Below the pieces are notes generated by a model that searched no databases, was not told the DNA's origin, and saw nothing but the letters and a program-made list of their open reading frames with translations. A stretch of DNA of 64,000 nucleotides, from positions 1,178,001 through 1,242,000 of the forward strand of contig NW_026515497.1 of NCBI RefSeq assembly GCF_014898815.1. Direction: 5' to 3'. This stretch comes from Panonychus citri (taxonomy: Eukaryota > Arthropoda > Arachnida > Trombidiformes > Tetranychidae). Shown one piece after another: positions 12,431 to 24,356 of this stretch; the first letter of the stretch is position 1, and the number at the start of each line of letters is the position of its first letter. The position numbers and the translations under genes were made by a program.

Positions 12431-14232
12431 GATTCACTTGGATGATTAATTGACTTGGTTACAGGTAAGAATTAGTTAATTGTTCCTTTGGATGATTATA
12501 ATTGTTGAAAGATCGAAGACACTAATTGAAGTAGTTGTTGAAGAAAAACAAAATTCTATTCTATTCAATTCAATTCAAAATCCAAATTTAATACATGTTA
12601 TAAGTTGGTGGTAGAAAATGAAGAAAACAAAAAAAAAGAGAAGAATCAATTTTTTGATTAATTGAAGAAAATTTGTTCTTTTCTCTTTGGTTAATTGTGA
12701 TATTAAGGTGATTAAGGTGATTATGTTTTAATTTTGGTGATTTGGTGATCACTTAAAGGTAAATATCATTGGGATGTTGAAACTGTGATTGTCCAGTCGT
12801 TGGTTTGGAGGTTAATTGTTGCCGAGTTGATTTCTGTTGACTAGAAATTTGGGTTGATTAGAAGGTTAATTGTTTGAAAAATTGATAGAAAATAATTAAC
12901 ATGTGAAAGGAAATTAAAGTAGAGAACAATTAAAATGTGAATTGTTTATCGAATTGCGAAGAAAAGTTGAAAATTATATGAATGAAGGACAGAATATATA
13001 CAGTAAACAGCTGATTCTTTTTTCGATGATCAGTCTCAGAGAAATTTAATTCATGAGAAATTCTGAGTCTGTTCAGTTGAAAGAATTAAACAAATTTCTA
13101 AATGATTAATATTTGTTTTCTTTTCTCTTTTAGTTTTTTTTGTCGTCAAGGATTTCGATGATTGTGACGATTTGAAGACAAGGAAGAGAGGAAGAGGCCA
13201 TACCAACTATCGAGTTCTAAAAAGATTCATCGTCCTTAGAACATAAAAAAAGATGAAGATGAAGATAAAGATGATGAGGATGAGGATGACGAACATGAGG
13301 TTCTTCCTCTTTTCCATGCAGCAATCGAACAACAATTAAATCACAACAATTAACAATCATCTTGTTCTCTTTTAGATTCTTAATCCGTTTCCAACTGATT
13401 CGAAATGATTGTTGTTGTTTTCATTTTCTTCTTGATTGTCACCAGTTAGAGACAATTAATTGATTCTGATTAATCTTGTTCTTGTTGGGATCAGGGCGAT
13501 GATTTGATAATCTATTCACAATTAGAGCTTCAGATTAACTGTTTAAATTGTTTCCGATTTAAATTTCTCTCCGGGAAGACTCACAATTTTCCTCCATTTT
13601 TTGTTAATTTTAATTAACTTGTTAATTGTTGTTGATTGTTGTTGATGATTTCGCGTTGATTGCTCCATCAATTATGTTATTAAATTATTATATTTTCACC
13701 TTCAAATTTGATTGTCAAGGTTGTTTAAAGTGAAAAACTGTTCCAGTTATTAATAGATTATTATAATTTTCTGTTCAGATAAATCAACTTTCTCGTGTAA
13801 CTGTAATTGTCTTGATTTCCTCTGTTTAACTAATTGTTTGAAATTTAATTCACTCAAGAAAAAAGTGGGAGTTTAATTAGTGGAAAATTGATTAGAGTTA
13901 ATCTTGATTATCAACAGAGAAAATTAATCGTGAGAAGAAAATAAATCTCAATTTCTCATCTAAAATGTAAATTGAGACTATTAATTAGTGACAAGTTTAG
14001 ATTTGAATGAAAGATAATTGTAATTAAAGTGAAACTAATTACATTTTAGCTTTTTGATTATCTTTTGAAAATCATGTTTGTATATAAATGAATTTATATT
14101 ATCAATTGAATATATGAAATTATTACTTGTGATTTAAGGTCAATCAGAATATATGATAATCTATACAAATAGAGGAGAGATAATAGATTGGCTGTAATTA
14201 GTTGATTAGCTAATTAATTTTCCAATTTTGGC
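12431..14232. other. Intergenic DNA between the TBC1D start and the WTAP stop
   Basis: The two minus-strand genes are separated by 1.8 kb. It should contain the promoter and 5' UTR of the TBC1D gene (toward 12.4-13.3 kb) and the 3' UTR of WTAP (toward 14.2 kb). There is a GAT-type microsatellite at 13253-13290. No coding segment is visible. Confidence 0.5.
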
Positions 14233-15953
14233 TCAACTTGTTTTCACTTCTTTTGGCTTTTCGATTAATTCTGCTGCTGCTGGACGAAGGTCACTTTCCG
14301 CTTTGACGTCTTTCAACTGATTCCTTAGATGAAGTATCGTTGCTTGTAGACCTTCAACTTCCTCGTCAAGTTCAAATAGGAATTCATCAGTTTCTGTTAT
14401 TAAAAGAGAGAGAAAATTGTTAATTGTTATTTAAATGGTTGATTAGTTGATCGATTTAAAATTTTTCGAATTCATACCCATTTGACTTTTCTTCATTTCT
14501 TCGACGAAATTTTTCTGAAGTGATAATTCTCCTTCCATTTTACCGATTCTTCCAGATTCGATTGTTTTTCCAAGTTCATCGTTCTCTTTGTACAAAGCTT
14601 GACATTTGGCCATTAATTGTTTGCCCATGTGACTAAATTGTAATGATTGGAAATTTTGTTAGAATTCAGAAAAAGAGAGAGAATAGAGAATTAAAATTCT
14701 TACCTGTCGGTGGTAAATTTCCAGGCTGCTAATTCGTTCTGCATTTGATCAACCCGTTCTCTTGAAGAAATTACTTCGGATTTCATACGTTCGAACATTA
14801 AATTAAGTGCTGGATCCAAAAGGGTTGAATTAAGTCGAGAATCAGACGGAATTAATTCCGCTCTCATTGCTTGAATACGATTCTAATGGGTAAAAATGAG
14901 AGAAAAGTGATAATGTCAATTGGATGTTTCTTATTGACCAATCATCATGATTAGAATTAGTGGTCATCTACTTACCAAAAGATCGGCGACTTCTTGTTCC
15001 TTGTTAGTCAATCTCATGACTAAAGTGTTTTCTCGTCGACAAGCGTCGATTTGCTGTTGTTTGAGTCTCTCTTCCAGTTCCTTGGTTGTATTACAATCGT
15101 TTCGAAGTGAAATCGAATCAATTTTGGCTTCCAATGAGTCAATATAATCTTCTTGTTTCCTCCATTTTGACCATAACTCTTTACGATCGAGACGATTAAA
15201 AGCTAATTCATCTAGTTTAATTCTAGTATTTGAGGCACGTCCAAATGTCCGTTTACTTTGACCACTGGTAACATCGGTTTCATTTGAATTGTTGTTGTTG
15301 TTGTTGTTGGTTGTGGTCGTGATTGTAGTTGTCGTTAAATTAGTGGCTGTGGTAATAATTAAGTTATCGTTTAGATTCATTGAACTAGTTTCACATTCCA
15401 TTTGATTTTCATTCCAATCATTATTAACTTCACTGTCAAAAGAGCAACTGGCTACTGAGGTTACTTTATTATCCTTAATCATCTCTGGATTGGTTGTTGA
15501 AGAGGCGGTTAAATTGTTATCATTATGATTGTTGTTGTTGTTGTCATTGTTATTGGAAACCACAAGGCTAATTAAATTACTACTATCAGCATTTACATTA
15601 TTGGTATTGGAGCTAATTTCTGGATTCTCTTCATTAGTGGCTTGAAACTCATTAGTATTAGAAACAACATCTTCTGATTCATTGTAAGATGAAGATGAGG
15701 CAACAGGAATATCAGCTCTTGTATCAGCTTCCGTTTCAATTACATCATTATCAACATCGATATCATCGTCATCTTCATCATCATCAACTTTAATTTCCGG
15801 TGATAATGGTTGTTTATCCTCATCACCTTCTTCTCGTTTAGTTTTTGGCTCTTGGGTTGATGATAAACTGGGCGATGATGGCGATGGAGTCCTATCAACC
15901 TCTTCACTGGTTTCCATTAGATTTCTTCCAATTTCTTCACTAATACCACTCAT
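14233..15953 (-). CDS. WTAP: WTAP / female-lethal(2)d, m6A methyltransferase complex regulator
   Basis: Scaffold subunit of the nuclear METTL3-METTL14 writer complex; in flies fl(2)d also acts in Sxl splicing. Four exons in correct phase: 15953-14976, 14882-14704, 14632-14478, 14393-14233, giving 490 aa (human about 396). The conserved coiled-coil core lies at about 240-475. It includes E-L-W-S-K-W-R-K-Q, E-N-T-L-V-M-R-L, L-A-A-W-K-F-T, L-M-A-K-C and F-E-L-D-E-E-V-E-G-L-Q, all close to WTAP. The first 230 residues are an acidic, Asn/Thr/Ser-rich low-complexity extension, and the C-terminus stops soon after the coiled coil, without the long Ser-rich tail of vertebrates. The start is the only ATG opening exon 1, 82 bp below the PET117 stop. 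Confidence 0.93.
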
Positions 15954-16035
15954 TATCTTTCAGCAATCAATATGTTTATACAGGAGATTAATATTTGGAA
16001 ATGATTAACTGACCAATGTCACTGGAAATTGAATC

Positions 16036-16236
16036 TCAATTGGATGATGATGATGATGAAGATACCGGTGAGTTGGTTATTGAATTTGCTTCTTTTAATT
16101 TAAGTCTCTCAATATCACGAATTACACCAGCACGTATACGCCGTTTCTCTAATTCCTGGACAACATGGACACCGACAATTATTGAAAGGGTAATAATAAC
16201 CGACGATGAAAGGACAAACTTAGATTTAGCCGACAT
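16036..16236 (-). CDS. PET117: PET117, cytochrome c oxidase assembly factor
   Basis: Small inner-membrane/matrix protein needed for complex IV assembly, linked to heme A synthase in yeast. 66 aa in one exon (human about 81). An N-terminal hydrophobic helix (about residues 8-24) is followed by the family signature G-V-H-V-x-Q-x-x-x-x-x-R-x-R-x-G-V-I-R-D-I-E-R. A Ser-rich tail ends at TGA 16036-16038. The ATG at 16236 gives the M-S-x-x-S-K start typical of the family; the frame is open upstream for 35 codons, but that part is not conserved. The 110-residue plus-strand ORF over the same bases is its antisense shadow. Head-to-tail with WTAP at an 82-bp gap. Confidence 0.9.
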   Translation of the reverse strand: MSAKSKFVLSSSVIITLSIIVGVHVVQELEKRRIRAGVIRDIERLKLKEANSITNSPVSSSSSSSN

Positions 16237-16314
16237 TAAGATCAAACAAATAACAATAACCACACACAATAAACGGACAATAACAAATGATTTTGTTGTA
16301 GTAGAAAACCCTAA

Positions 16315-16327
16315 CCATAGATGGCAG
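16315..16327. promoter_or_regulatory. CCATAGATGGCAG, CTCF/YY1-like motif upstream of PET117
   Basis: It lies 79 bp upstream of the PET117 ATG. Read on the gene strand it is CTGCCATCTATGG. It belongs to a set of near-identical elements in this window (16911, 29653, 31583) and is one base shorter in the spacer. The function is inferred only. Confidence 0.4.
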
Positions 16328-16507
16328 AGTAATCGAAACAAATTTTAATCATTTTTGTAATTTTCGTGGCGATTTTGATTCAGCTAATTAATTGTCAACA
16401 ATTAAGGTCAATTTAACTACGTAACTCTTTGAATACACATTTTTTTATCTTCATTTCCTTTCAGAGACGAATGGAAATAGAGAAATTAAATAAATTCTTA
16501 CCATAAG

Positions 16508-16702
16508 TTATTCGATATGTTTGGAACCACATGATAACTTTATGAGGAAATTATCATGATTGAATTGATGATTATCCAAATTGGAGGATGGCGAGAATTC
16601 TGGTTCTTTGGAATTCTGGGTTACAATTTTATTCCTCTCTTCATGATAACGAACAAGAAAAGAAAAGTTTTCTATTAGTTTTGCAATCTTACTATTCACC
16701 AT
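16508..16702 (-). other. Unassigned 64-codon ORF upstream of PET117
   Basis: An ATG-started ORF (M-V-N-S-K-I-A-K-L-I-E-N-F) with no recognised family. It is followed at 16500 by a donor-like TTATG|GTAAGAA on the same strand, so it could be a uORF or part of a 5' UTR exon of PET117. A CCACCAGATGGCG element lies about 210 bp upstream of its ATG, a spacing like that seen at NDUFB4 and MRPL14. This is the only reason to take it seriously. Confidence 0.2.
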
Positions 16703-16910
16703 TGGATCTCGCTGGAAGACTCAGTTGAATTTTCCTTTGCTCTATCATTATTTACAATTGAACGATTCCTGAAATTTTCCTTTTACCTTTTAATTGATTA
16801 GTTTGTTCAATTTTGTTGTGAAAAGTGATTCTTACAATGTTATACATCTTCAAACATTTACCTGAACATAAATCGATTTTGCGAAATGAAAAAGTTAACT
16901 CAAATTCGAA

Positions 16911-16923
16911 CCACCAGATGGCG
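16911..16923. promoter_or_regulatory. CCACCAGATGGCG, strongest CTCF-like motif in the window
   Basis: It matches the metazoan CTCF core C-C-A-C-Y-A-G-A-T-G-G-C-G at every position I can recall. No annotated gene starts within 500 bp except the doubtful ORF at 16702. Confidence 0.4.
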
Positions 16924-17666
16924 ATGGTGAAGCATAAAGAAAATTTAAAATTTTCTTCAATTTGAATTCTAATTAATAGTTGAGACAATTTAATCTCTTA
17001 AATGTTTTGATTAGATGATTTTTGTCTAATTCTTTCTAATTGATAAATTGGTAGGAATATGATGTTGGTCGTTTGTGGACAGATTTGCTCTGTAATTTGA
17101 TCTGAATTTCAATTAGAAAAAAGAAAATCATTTTTTTCTCTTGAAAGTGTCAATTGATTTGTGAAACAAAAGGTTAGTTTATTTTTGATTTTCTTTTCCA
17201 TTTTTATTGATTCAATCAAAATTATCACAATTTTTTCTGTGATTAATCATCGCCCATAGGTAATTAATTGATTGACTGAATTTTACTTCTGATTCTGTTG
17301 TATTCTGATTTCTACGTGTAACTAATCTTCATCTTTTTTTCTCTCCTTGTTTCTATTCTAGTGAATTGGTTACATATTTTGATTCATCATTTTCCTCTTC
17401 CTTTTTTTTTGTATCATCAATATAATCATCAGCTTTTCATGACAATCATCTTCATCTTCCATAATCATCATCATCTCTTTATCAATTTCCCTCAGGCATT
17501 TGGCCCTCATCTTTTTGGTTCAACTCTCAATTCAAATTGATCATTCATCAAACATCATGGCTCTTTTAATATGTAATATACATTTACATGGATGAGTACA
17601 GTTATTATCATGAAGAAGATGATGATTATCATTACTAATATTTGGTAACAAACCACTAAAGACAAA

Positions 17667-17697
17667 ATTTTGCCTTATATAACCCTTAAGGCAAAAT
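17667..17697. repeat. Perfect 11-bp inverted repeat with 9-nt loop
   Basis: ATTTTGCCTTA (17667-17677) is matched by TAAGGCAAAAT (17687-17697). The right arm overlaps a CCCTTAAGGC palindrome. It could be a hairpin or a dimer-type factor site. Confidence 0.6.
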
Positions 17698-20600
17698 ATC
17701 TCTATTCAATATGTAATATTTTCTCCTTCTATTTTCATAGATAATCATCATCATCATCATCATATTCACCAAAGTTTTACCACAGAAATTGATGATCTAT
17801 CTCCCTTTTCTGTTTCCACTTTCAGGACGATAAGATCAAAATGTTCCAAATAGACAAAATAATATCATGTCATCTGATGCCAACTGAAATGCTTCAACTG
17901 ATGAAAATGTTTACATTCAATGAGAAGGCCCAACCACCACTTTTACAGATGAAATCAACCACTAAATTAACTTGTAAGTATCTTGACAATACGCACAACA
18001 ATTTAAAACTAATCCATTTATGATCTACTCTTGATACAACCATCAGATTGTAATATGATCTCTTATAGACTTTGGTGATGTTCACCTGTTGACTTTTGGT
18101 TATCATCATTGATCCAATACCTGTAGGAAAATGATCACAGAATGAGTTTAATTCATTTGTTTCTCTGTTTTCTATCCTCCATTAGGCCTAAGGATGAGAC
18201 ACGATGATAATAATGAAAACTAAAGGTAAGAATAAAAAAAAAGGTTAAAAGTAAACTTGACTAAATTCAAATTCTCAAAAAGTCATTTACTTTTTTTCTG
18301 CATCTTAATGTAAACATTAGCTATTAACCTAATTATAGAAGAGAAAATGTCGAAGAAAAAAAAATCATATTCTATCTTATTCATTAATTTTCGTTCCTAA
18401 TATTCTCATTTATCTTTTTATTTCTCTTTTCTTCAAGATTGGATTTTCTCTCTCTCTCTCTTTCTATCATTCAAACCTCAGAATCAATCAGCAAATCTCA
18501 ACATGATAAAAATCCATAGGAAAAGGAAAATGTTATTACCATTGACGAATCGGTTCTTTTATCAATGAACATGATTATTATTATGATTATCTTCATATTT
18601 TTCAAGTAACTGTTATTTTGATGAAATTCTAATGAAAAAAGCATCTTCCATTTTGCTCTCTTTTTCATTACATACAGATTCATCATCATGTTATTCACAA
18701 AAAAGATGCAGTCAAAAAGGAAAGGTACAAAAACAGCAAAGACGGAATAATATCATTTACAGAGATGATAAAAAAAGGATGAGAAGGATAAATCAAAGGA
18801 AGACAGAGAAAGAGAAAAGCCAAAAACAGCTAATATAATATGGATGAAATTTCTTGTTTTTCTCTATCAATGAATTGAAGATTCTGTTATTTGCTTTTCA
18901 TTGACATTGTTTACATTGTAACCTGTTGGGACATTAATTCGTCTCTCTCCCTTTCTCTCTCGTTGACTACCATTTCTATTTATCTTGATCATCATCTTTC
19001 AACAACAACAGGAATGAATCAAATGATTCCAATGTTGTTGATGATGATAATGATGATATACTTACTCTCTCTCTCTCTGTCTCTATCATCCTTTTCTTTT
19101 TCAGCTACCTGAATGTAAATGGAAAAGCCTGCAAATGGAGAATCGAAAGAAAAGAAATAAAGACACAGAGGAAGACAGAAAAGAAAGGAAAATAAAAGGA
19201 GAGATGATACATAACACAGAACAAGTAAAAGATGATAAAGAAGAGGGAAAAGCATATGATGAAAGAAGGAGCAATGGAGTAACAACAACAAAAAAGCCCA
19301 AGAGGAGGATGATGACGACGATGATGATGATGATGAGGAAAAACATGGAAACATATAAATGTACACATATAATATTCTCAAGCCTGCAAACCACATAGGC
19401 TGAGATTGGCTCTATAGTGAACACTTTTAACTGGAGTGATGATGAGGATGGAGATGATTAGCTGTATATATAATATTTTCTCTGCTTGGATTGTTATAGG
19501 GAATTGTTATTTTCCACTATTTCCTTTCTTTCCTCTGTCAGTGTGTCACTTTCCACACTCAAGATAATCCAAAATCGCAATCAATTAATCGAGAGAAACA
19601 AGAAGTGCTTAAAATTAGCGTTTCTCTAATTCCTTAATTGCTGCTCAAATGAAAGATTAACATTTTTGTCTAATTTTTTAAAGTTAAACAAAAATGAATC
19701 CATCCTAAGTTGGTAATGATGAACCAATATTATCAAGTTTATCAAAAAGTCTAAACTTATATCATATGTATTATATTTTTATACTAAGATTAGACAATGA
19801 TTTAGATAATCGTCTTGAAAAAGATTTTATCAACTTTTCCTTTCATCAACTATCAATGTAATTGCATTTGCTCATTGATCCTGATGAAAATCAACTTATC
19901 CCTTTTTACAATCATTCAGTTAACTGTTTTTTACCTCTTCATGTAAACATCATCACCACTTTCCATATGAAACTATCACTGTTGTTGCTGCTCTATCATC
20001 ATCATCTCCATCATCTCCATCATCCTCATCATCTTCTTCAATGGATATAACAAAACTGTGCTTCTCTTTTTTTCGATTCTATTTTTTTTCTTCTATTCTA
20101 AATGGAACATTTTTGAATAGCCATTTTGATGCTCTAACGAAGCGTTCATAATATACCAGATATAAACGCCTTTTACCAGATAATATTTGAGTATTTGGTT
20201 TATCCGTTTTCCTATGGTATTATTGACACAAACAACATTACACTTAACCTGATTCAGTTTCTCTCTCCGTCTCTTATTAACCAAGAGAATTGAGAAAAAC
20301 AAAATCAAATTTAAATCACTCTCGCAACAAACATAATACTTTTACTACTATGATCATTATATTGGATCAAATTTCAAACTTTCTTACCAATCAACTGTTG
20401 ATACAAACAATTAATTATCACCACAGTTACAGTAGTAAAAGAAAAATGTAATTTCTAGTATCATTAGTTAATACAAATTGTGACCACAAAGTAAATCAGA
20501 AAAAAAATTGTAAATCTATTAATCAGCAAACACAAACATCAATTGCAATGTATCAAAATGAGTATTGGTCAACAATTTGTTGATTATTTTGGTCATAATC

Positions 20601-23600
20601 AAGTAATCGTCTACTGTTTATAACCACTAAATATCCAACTGATTTTGTTGATGATTAAGTAATGATGTTAATGAAGTTTATCTGAAATCATCATCATCAT
20701 TGATGTAATATAATCAGTTAACCTTACCAACCTGCCCTAGGGTGTAAAAATAGTCATCAACAATTTGTATATATTATTATTATCATCATCATCATCTATA
20801 CAATGCTGATGATGATTAAAAAGGAGGTAACAATTTATCATCATTATTTTTACCTTATTCAACAATAAACATGTTGATCAATTGTTGTTATGGTGGTTAA
20901 GGTAACACCTTATTATTGTTATTATAAATGACGACATCTCTCATCACTTGGAAAATCAATACAATGATGCTTTTCATCCTCATCCTCATCTTCATCTTCA
21001 TCTCCATCCTTCAAGCTATTATACCAACTTGAGGATTTGTATCTGGATTTGACAGATACACAAACAGACAAATAGTAACACAACTTGACACTTTTTTTTT
21101 GCTTCAGCTAATTAACACTTTTGATCAACATCATCATCATTAAATTGTATATTTTCAACTCTTGATATTGAACATGATGATTAACAATCACACCGGGAAT
21201 CATAATCATGGCAGTTGTGTTGATCATTGCATCTTAATTATCATCTAACTGTTTATCTAATTTTGTACAATTATTGTTATTATTAAATTTGTCACCATCT
21301 TGGTTTTATCATCATGAATCTGAACATTGTAACATGATGATAATCATGATGATGATGATGATGATATAATATTATGATATTCATGTTGCTAAGTTTATGT
21401 TGATCAACATTTAAATTGACATATTGAATTGATGGGCACGTGACGATTATATTTATATGTATTTTTCAACAATCAACGCAACTAGATAATCATTTAAATT
21501 AGATTAAGGAAGGAAACAAGCAATTGATTGTCATTTGGATTATCATAATTACAATGATAACAATCAAATGAAATGATGAACTGGTAACAAGAAACAACGA
21601 GAAATAATAACAACAAAAGGATAGAAATTGAGAAAAAATTATTATTCTGATTAAGTTCATGTTAATATAATCAACTCTCATCTTTATCATCATGGACCGG
21701 ATATCATTGAATAACCACAACAATTTAATAAATAATTCACAGTGGGAGTTAAATATATACAGTGAGTGAGTGAGAGAGATGAGGATGTTAGGTAAAAAAA
21801 GTGGGAAGATACAAAAAAAAGGATGAGAACCGTTAGGATGATAAAAAAAACGGATGAAGATTAGGGTTTGTTTTCAATTGAAGATCAACCAGCAAGAAGA
21901 TTGTCATCATCATGACAAAGGAGGAAAGAGAGAAGATAATTTCTCATGGAATGAAAATTTTCATGATAAGATTCATTTTCTGTTGCTGACACTTCCTACA
22001 ATAAGAAGAAGATGATGATGAGCCAACAGATGATGATGAGGAGACGAGGGGAAAAAAAGAATGACAATCTACTATAGAGATGGAAAGACAAGATGAGAAG
22101 GAGAAAAAAAAGTTCGTAATCAAAGGTAAATGTTCAGAATCGAAATGGAAAAAGTTTCAAACAAGAATCGAAATCGAAATCGAAATTGAAATTACCATTA
22201 GTTAATATTATCAAGGTAAAACAGAGATGATGAAGATGATGAAGATGATGAAAGAGCTTTTGTAAAATTGGTAAAAAAGTCTCGTGGTATTCAGATTGTG
22301 AATTATCATCATCCATTGACAATATATCACAATGATGATTATTATGATTACAATTATGTCCAATCTACTCCTATGGTTAATATACAAAAGATTGTGGGGT
22401 TGGTTTTGAAGGAGAAAAAAAAAGTTTCGAATACAAAAACATAAACTCCCATAGACTAACCCAAGGAGTCCAAGCGAGAGTAAGTTAACAAGAGAAATAT
22501 GTATTCATATGTATTTACTATTGATTTGGAAGAGAAAATCTTCTTTTCATCCTCATCCTCATCTTTTCATCATCAACATCATCATCAACTTGATGAAAAC
22601 AAAGTTACCTTAGCGGAAAAAAGCATCTCAATGTAAATTAACATTGATTTTTGTGCTTCCATATTAATATCATATTCAAATGTACTTATCTTTTTTTTGT
22701 TGATTGTTATTAAAAAAATGATGATGATCAAGATGATAAATCATTTCCTCTTTTTTTTATTAACTCTTTTATTGACACTGACCATTGGTCATTGTTGTTG
22801 TTGTTGTTGATGTTTATTGTTGATGTTTCCATTGACCCTTAACTTTTAAGATCTTTCAACTTGTAGTTTTTTAAGTGACCACAACTACTTCTGGTCAGTT
22901 TGTTATTGTCCAGATAATGATGATGATGATGATTAGATTGCTGATTAAACCTAGTGCATCTAATTGTAACGGTCAATTTAATTTCCTTGACCACAATTAA
23001 TTTACATTCTAATAGTTTTTTTATTACCACAAATGCAACAATTTAATTCGCGCTCTTTTTTTAATCCAACAACTATTATTATCTCTAATCGTGTTAATCC
23101 TCTACACATAATATTAATACTCTAACAATATATTAATAAATCAGCACTTGAAAAATTCAAATTAAACTTGAATCTATTATCAAATTGTTAACAATTAAGT
23201 CTGATGATAATTTTTACTATAAAATTTTGGGTGCAAACTTTTTTTTCCTTGTCAAAAGTTTGTTACAATTTAATAAATTTCCTTCTAGTGGTCACCTAAT
23301 TGCTTTCGATTGTTATATTCTAATAATAATTTACTAATTGTTGAAAGAAATTCAAATAAATTGTATGTTATTAAAATCTTATTGCAACAATTAGGTTACA
23401 ATTTGAAGATCGAGAAACTTATAGTATATTTAGATTTAGTTTACAACTGAAAATCGATATAATATTATCTTGGAAATCTAATTGTTACCATAACAAAAGA
23501 TAATCATTTGAATTAAGGGATGAAGATTAAGGTAATAATAAAGAAATAGGAAGAAGAAGATGAAGATAAGAAGATGATAAAGTTATCATCAATATATATT

Positions 23601-24356
23601 GTTCAATAATCGCTTAACTAATAACAATGAGAAGAGGAAGAAAAAAAAAACGAAGAAGAGAAAAAAAAAGTTCTAATATCAAACTTTATTCCTTCCAATA
23701 ATACAATTATCATCATCACATCTTCCTCATCATCTTAGATCATAACCTTATCATCACCGACATCATCTTCTTATTATTATCCTCCTACCTATCAAAATAA
23801 TTGATATCAAAGTTAAAAGGATTATCATCATCATCTTTCATCATCCAAAGATAATGTTTCTCATCCAATATCAACAATAACATCATCATAATAAAAGGTA
23901 ACATCCTATCACACTCATCTCCTCCTCCTCCTCTCCTCCCACTCCAATACCCACCACAAGAAGATGATCTTAATCATCTTCCCACTCCCATCAAACTTGA
24001 ATCACTAGATGATAAAAATTAGCAAACAATTAACATTGAAAATCAATCAACTCACTCGATAAAGTCACAAAAAATTGGATCACAAAGTAAGAGTAAATTT
24101 TACCAATTACTAAATTGTTTATTTTAATTTGGTCATTTTTTTGATAACATTATATAAATCAACTTTTAAATTGTTTGGTGTTATTTATTGATTATTTTTG
24201 GTTTCAAAGGATTATTATTATATTAATCAAATTGTTGTGGTTGTTTTTTTTATGATTAATGATGATGGTGATGTGAAAGACTAGAGGATGAAAAAATTAC
24301 AATTTAGCTTAACAATTACAAGATTTGATTGTGAACAATTTACAAGTGACAAGTTT

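Larger units (their letters stand above)
16703..24356. other. Intergenic region, microsatellite-rich
   Basis: About 7.6 kb with no convincing gene. It contains many (GAT/ATC)n runs (17745-17762, 19319-19335, 20777-20793, 21341-21364, 22917-22933), CT/GA tracts (18451-18472, 18942-18962) and AP-2-like palindromes at 17489, 17683 and 20734. Short ORFs here (for example 18891-19112, 19105-19424, 21499-21723) encode repetitive Ser/Leu/Phe or Asp/Glu strings and follow the repeats. The part next to 24.3 kb probably includes the FEZF 3' UTR; AATAAA on the minus strand occurs at 24118-24123. Confidence 0.55.

Noticed and set aside
16016..16348. 110-codon plus-strand ORF
   Set aside because: It is antisense to PET117, whose family signature is clear on the minus strand.
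19019..19424. Several overlapping ORFs of 60-125 codons
   Set aside because: They are driven by GA/CT and GAT repeats; products are Ser/Phe or Lys/Glu strings.
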